A stretch of DNA of 64,000 bases from Pseudoneurospora amorphoporcata (taxonomy: Eukaryota; Ascomycota; Sordariomycetes; Sordariales; Sordariaceae): contig MU859096.1 of NCBI GenBank assembly GCA_033297205.1, forward strand, positions 1 through 64,000, read 5' to 3'. The translations under genes and the position numbers were made by a program. Positions 60,201 to 64,000 of this stretch are shown here, in pieces; position 1 is the stretch's first letter, and the number at the start of each line of letters is the position of its first letter. The notes beneath the pieces were generated by a model that searched no databases, was not told where the DNA came from, and saw nothing but the letters and a program-made list of their open reading frames with translations.

Positions 60201-61340
60201 CTAGATAAACCTCCTCGAAAACTCCACCAGCGCCATGATCGCCATCGCCTGACCATACGGCATACTAGTGATCGGGATATCCTTATAATGCTGCAAATCC
60301 CTGCCCATGCCCGTCCCAAACGACGTATTCAGCAGCTCTCCCTTCTCGCTAACATTATCCAAGACCCCCTTCAGCGCGCGCACCGCCACGTCCTCGTACT
60401 CCTTGCCAACAATGTACTTCTTCCGCAGCGCCTTGAGGATGCCAAACGCGAACCCGGCCGTGGCGCTCGCCTCGAGATACGACCCTTCGCTCTCCGGTAC
60501 GTCCAGCAGCGTCCGCCAGAGCCGAGACTTGACGTCTTGCAGAGACTTAAGGGCTTCGCATTGCGCCTCAAGCGTGCTCCGCAGTATGGCCCCGATGGGA
60601 TCGCTGGGACCGAGGTCCAGCAGCTCGATGAATTCGGGGATGACAATGGTCAGCCAACTGTTACCGCGGGCCCAGCGGGCGTTGGCAAAGTTGTGGCCGC
60701 CCCCGCCGCCCTTCTTCTCGTCGAACTCCCAACCGTGAAAGAACAGTCCCGACTTGGCGTCGAAGAGGTACTGGATATGTAGGAGGAACTGGCGCTTGGC
60801 CTCCTCGACGTAGTGCGGCCGGTTGAGCACCAGGCCGCTCTTGGCCAGCGGCATGACCGTCATCATGAGCGTGTCATCCCACAGCTGCTGGTCGTTGACT
60901 TCGAGATAGGTGATGTGCTGCATGCCGCCGTACTTGGTGCGCTCGAGGTCGTGGTAGGCCCACTCGGCCCAGCTGTCGAGCCAGGGCAGGTAGGTGTGGT
61001 TCCCCGTGCGCTCATACGCGTAGGCGAGCGTGAGGAAGACGGCCATGGTGTTGATGTTTTTGGTGGTACCCCCTGCGGCAAACCGGTCGGCGAACCAGTC
61101 CTCAATTATTTGCAGACAGTCCTGGTCGCCTTTGAGCTCGTAGTATTGCCAGATGCCGCAGAGACCGATGCCGTGCGTCCATTCCCAGTCGTTCCAGCCC
61201 TTGGTGTCGATTACCCGGTCATCTTCGAGAGTCAACAGAAATTCGCCTGTCTTGTCTTTGATGTTGACTAGGGCGTCGATTAGCAACCTGATATTAGCGT
61301 CAATGTCCGCAGACTTGACTCCGTGAAGTTCTGCTGGCAT
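60201..61340 (-). CDS. GH105 unsaturated uronyl hydrolase (YteR/RhiN type)
   Basis: GH105 enzymes remove the 4,5-unsaturated uronic acid left at the non-reducing end of pectin (rhamnogalacturonan) or related oligosaccharides after lyase cleavage. A single exon of 379 residues, the normal family length. The catalytic motif W-x-D-T-L-x-M is present as W154 to M160 with D156 as the likely general acid/base (YteR Asp143). Other marks are GWNDWEWTHGIGLCGIWQYYE near the N-terminus and ARWARGNSWL and SMPYGQAMAI farther on, from the alpha/alpha-barrel. There is no signal peptide, so it acts inside the cell on imported substrate. An in-frame extension upstream of ATG 61340 has no ATG. Divergent from the ACS transporter at 62525. 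Confidence 0.92.
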   Translation of the reverse strand: MPAELHGVKSADIDANIRLLIDALVNIKDKTGEFLLTLEDDRVIDTKGWNDWEWTHGIGLCGIWQYYELKGDQDCLQIIEDWFADRFAAGGTTKNINTMAVFLTLAYAYERTGNHTYLPWLDSWAEWAYHDLERTKYGGMQHITYLEVNDQQLWDDTLMMTVMPLAKSGLVLNRPHYVEEAKRQFLLHIQYLFDAKSGLFFHGWEFDEKKGGGGGHNFANARWARGNSWLTIVIPEFIELLDLGPSDPIGAILRSTLEAQCEALKSLQDVKSRLWRTLLDVPESEGSYLEASATAGFAFGILKALRKKYIVGKEYEDVAVRALKGVLDNVSEKGELLNTSFGTGMGRDLQHYKDIPITSMPYGQAMAIMALVEFSRRFI

Positions 61341-62524
61341 CTTGACCGAGTTTGATGTATGTAGTGTCTGCACTGTTTGATACGTGGTGACAATGCCGTG
61401 CCAGTGTAAAGTGGTGGGATCAAAAGCTGTGAGCCGTGATGGTTGGATGGTGTTTAGCTTTCAGACAGTTTGACAGGTTTTTTTCGTGCAAACTACCCGA
61501 AAACCACGAGTTGCCAGAGCGACCTATTCACTTCTTGTTCTCAAGATCTTTCCTGCTTGATGGAGAATCTCCATAGCGATGAGGTCTCGCCACTGGATAT
61601 CATGGCTGAGAGTTGCGTTGAGAGGGTTGGGGGAGCTCGGTGGAAATGACCTGACACCACCACAAGCGACTCGTCAGCCGCTACGCTAGCAGCATCGGCA
61701 GGGGCTTCATAGCGTGCGGGGAAGGCTGGGGAAGTCGCCTGGCTGTTTGCGGGGAATAGCGCTAGAATGTGTTGTCCGGGGCACACCGGACCGAGAGTCG
61801 GGGGAAGGCCCTTTTCAGACCGAGGGCAGGAACGTCTTGTGGTGGTGTATTGGGGAGACGATATCCTGCTTGTTACACACAGTCCATCATAAGGGTGGCA
61901 AAGCAGGCTGGTGAAGTGAGGAGCGCTTCAACCTCAGGGACTTCCCTGATGGGTCAAGATTTCAAAGAGCGCCTTGAGTAACAAATCGTGGAAGATTATA
62001 GCCCATCGTGTTGCAAAGAACCCCAAATAATAGAAAGATGACCGTTGTCAAAGCAACGTTGCGGTAGTGACACCGGTACTACTTTCCCCCATCCATCCTA
62101 CCCCAACGATGGCGAGACGACGACTGTCCTTGGATGCTGAAAGCGACCCAGCCAACTTCCAAGTAAACCCCTGTACAGGGTAGGTTTAGCCCATATCACC
62201 GGGGTAATTGAAGGAGACAATCCAGTAAGAAGATAAAGTCGACAATAAACAGGAGGAAGGATGATCACGAACACCAGGAATCGCATGGTTAGTGTCTATT
62301 AGTCTGCAGTTGGGACAGGCTTCCCCATGGGGTAGAAGCCGGATCAGCAAAGACTGATAAGACCCCAGATTCTGTCTCTCCGCGATGTTACCGTCGCTTT
62401 ATCATCCATCTCCTCTCCTTCTTCATCTACATCTTTTATCTTGACCTTTTCTAGAGGTCAAGGGCCCTCTCATGTCCCAGACATCAGAGAGTCTCTTCCA
62501 GACATCAGGGATTCATAGTTCAAC
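61341..62524. promoter_or_regulatory. shared divergent promoter region, GH105 / ACS transporter
   Basis: 1.18 kb between two divergent starts, with no supported coding frame. It should carry regulatory sites for both genes; I could not assign a specific operator. Confidence 0.4.
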
Positions 62525-64000
62525 ATGTCGAAACACGATGACCCAAACACGGTCAGCCCATATAGGGACATTCAGCAAGTCGACGACAAGCATGCCTTGG
62601 AAGAGGTTGAGAGAACTCTCTCTCCCGACCTGGGTAAGGGGAATCAGCAAAGATACGACAAGGTCGACAAAGAACTGGCCAAATATGTCGCCGATGAAGC
62701 CTTCGAGATCTCGGAAGAGGAGAATAGTCGCCTGCGCAGGTTGATCGACAAACGAGTGCTCGCTATTATGATCACAACCTACTTCATCCAGGCCATCGAT
62801 AAGGGGACCTTGAGCTTTTCCTCCATCATGGGCATCATCAATGACACTGGCCTCCATGGTCAGCAGGTATGCCAATGCAGCCTTCTCGTTCCCAAGTGCC
62901 TTACCTTGTCCTGTAGTCAGTGCCACTAACAAATCGTCACTCCTCCAGTACGCGTGGCTCACCACCTGCATCTACATCACCATCCTCATCGTCGAGTACC
63001 CCCAGAACTACATCATCGCCCGCGTACCTATCGCAAAGTACCTCAGCTTCATGATTGTAGCCTGGGGTATCGTCCTAGCTTGCACTGCACTCTGCAAGAA
63101 CTTCACCGGTCTGGTGGTCGTCCGCACGCTGCTCGGTCTCTTCGAATCCGCCTGCCAGCCGGCCTTTGTCATCCTGTCCTCGATTTGGTATAAGCGTGAG
63201 GAGCAAGCCTCGCGCGTGACGTACTGGTACATGATGAACGGCGCCCAGCAGATCGTCGGCGGTCTGCTGGCCTACTGCTTCTCGCTGATCAAGACCGGCC
63301 CCTCAAGTCCTGGCAATGGCTGTTCCTGTCTTACGGCATCGTCTCGGTCCTGTATGGCCTCTTTGTCGGCTGGTGGATGCCCGATTCGCCCATGCGTGCA
63401 GAGTGCTTCACAGAGGAGGACAAGCGGCTGATGGTCGAGCGCGTGCGGTCCAACCAAACAGGCGTGCAGAACCGCAAGTTCAAGAAGGAGCAGGTCTATG
63501 AAGCGTTGAAGGACCCACAGGTCTGGGGGTATGCCGTCGTCCAGCTGTGCACTACGCTCCCGACTAGTGGGCTTGGTAGCTTCCAGGGCCTCATCATCAA
63601 GAGCTTTGGGTTCTCTATGCTCGAAACCCAGTTGTTGGCCATGGTGCTGGGCTTCTATATCATCATGGTATTGCTGGGCTCCGTATGGATCGTCAAGAAG
63701 ACAAACCAGAACTTGCTGACGATGTTGGGGTTCTGTATTCCGTCCTTTATCGGCACCATCTGTCTTATGACGGTGCCGTCGGAAACCAAGACGCAGAAAG
63801 TTGGACTGGTCATCTGCTACTATATCACTCTGTCCTTCTGGTCTGCTCAGACGCTGGCTTTGTCCATGCTCTCGCGGAATGTGGGTGGCCAGACCAAGAA
63901 GTCTGTTGCCGTGGCCTTGAACTTTATCATCTGGGCCACCGGAAATGCCATTGGTAAGTTGCCTTTGTCTCTTTCTCCTGGCGTCGTGGCCGTCCTTTGC
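62525..64000 (+). CDS. MFS transporter, anion:cation symporter (Dal5/allantoate permease) family, frameshifted, cut by window edge
   Basis: A probable plasma-membrane importer of organic anions or acidic sugars. Exon 1 is 62525-62866 and exon 2 starts at 62949 (GTATGC donor, CTAAC branch, CCAG acceptor). Exon 2 reaches a GTAAGT donor near 63957 and the rest lies beyond the window. N-terminal about 80 residues are acidic and cytosolic. Family marks: DKRVLAIMITTYFIQAIDKGTLSFSS (TM1), EYPQNYIIARVPIAKYL, RTLLGLFESACQPAF, and SPMRAECFTEEDKRLMVERVRSNQTG in the central loop. Within exon 2 the frame shifts by one base at the CCCC run 63299-63302, between SLIKTGP and LKSWQWLFLSYG. Both sides are clearly the same protein, so one C is missing relative to an intact gene. 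This is either a sequencing or assembly error or a real lesion. Confidence 0.85.

Overview
The window is nuclear DNA of a filamentous ascomycete, most likely Sordariomycetes and probably Sordariales. Genes are split by short introns with GTRNGT donors, CTRAC-type branch sites and YAG acceptors. Intergenic spaces are long (1-5 kb), long A tracts and Q/H-rich protein repeats occur, and the left edge holds an AT-rich stretch with RIP-like decay. The encoded families (Rpb7, Gpn3, S-adenosylmethionine synthetase, Mpo1, Apq12-like, Dga1) are fungal housekeeping proteins. The species placement is inference.

Layout. 1-600: AT-rich, RIP-like relic of a coding sequence. 4411-6891 (+): three-finger zinc-finger regulator. 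8749-10653 (+): DGAT2 acyltransferase. 17090-13378 (-): two-exon fungal protein of unknown role with a 1.15 kb intron. 21103-21550: inverted-repeat (foldback) element with an A35 tract. 24072-22172 (-): five-exon lysine 2,3-aminomutase. 25477-27467 (+): six-exon monocarboxylate-type MFS transporter. 32450-31729 (-): Rpb7. 33811-34587 (+): Mpo1-type dioxygenase. 35867-36698 (+): Apq12-like membrane protein. 38281-37312 (-): Gpn3 GTPase. 40043-41361 (+): S-adenosylmethionine synthetase with a 5'-UTR intron. 45103-48191 (+): large Ser-rich protein of unknown role. 52626-54810 (+): DHA2-type drug/H+ antiporter. 57278-55962 (-): secreted short tyrosinase/catechol oxidase. 61340-60201 (-): GH105 hydrolase. 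62525 to the right edge (+): ACS-family MFS transporter with an apparent one-base frameshift.

How genes relate. The middle block (31.7-41.4 kb) is a housekeeping neighbourhood, with Rpb7 divergent from Mpo1 and Gpn3 divergent from SAM synthetase. The right third (52-64 kb) is more accessory: an exporter, a secreted copper oxidase, and an intracellular GH105 divergent from an ACS transporter. That last pair looks like a small uptake-and-cleavage unit for unsaturated uronide oligosaccharides (inference). Exon models were built by hand from splice signals and reading-frame continuity. Each multi-exon model closes in frame, except the gene cut by the right edge. I saw no convincing tRNA, rRNA or CRISPR and no intact transposon.
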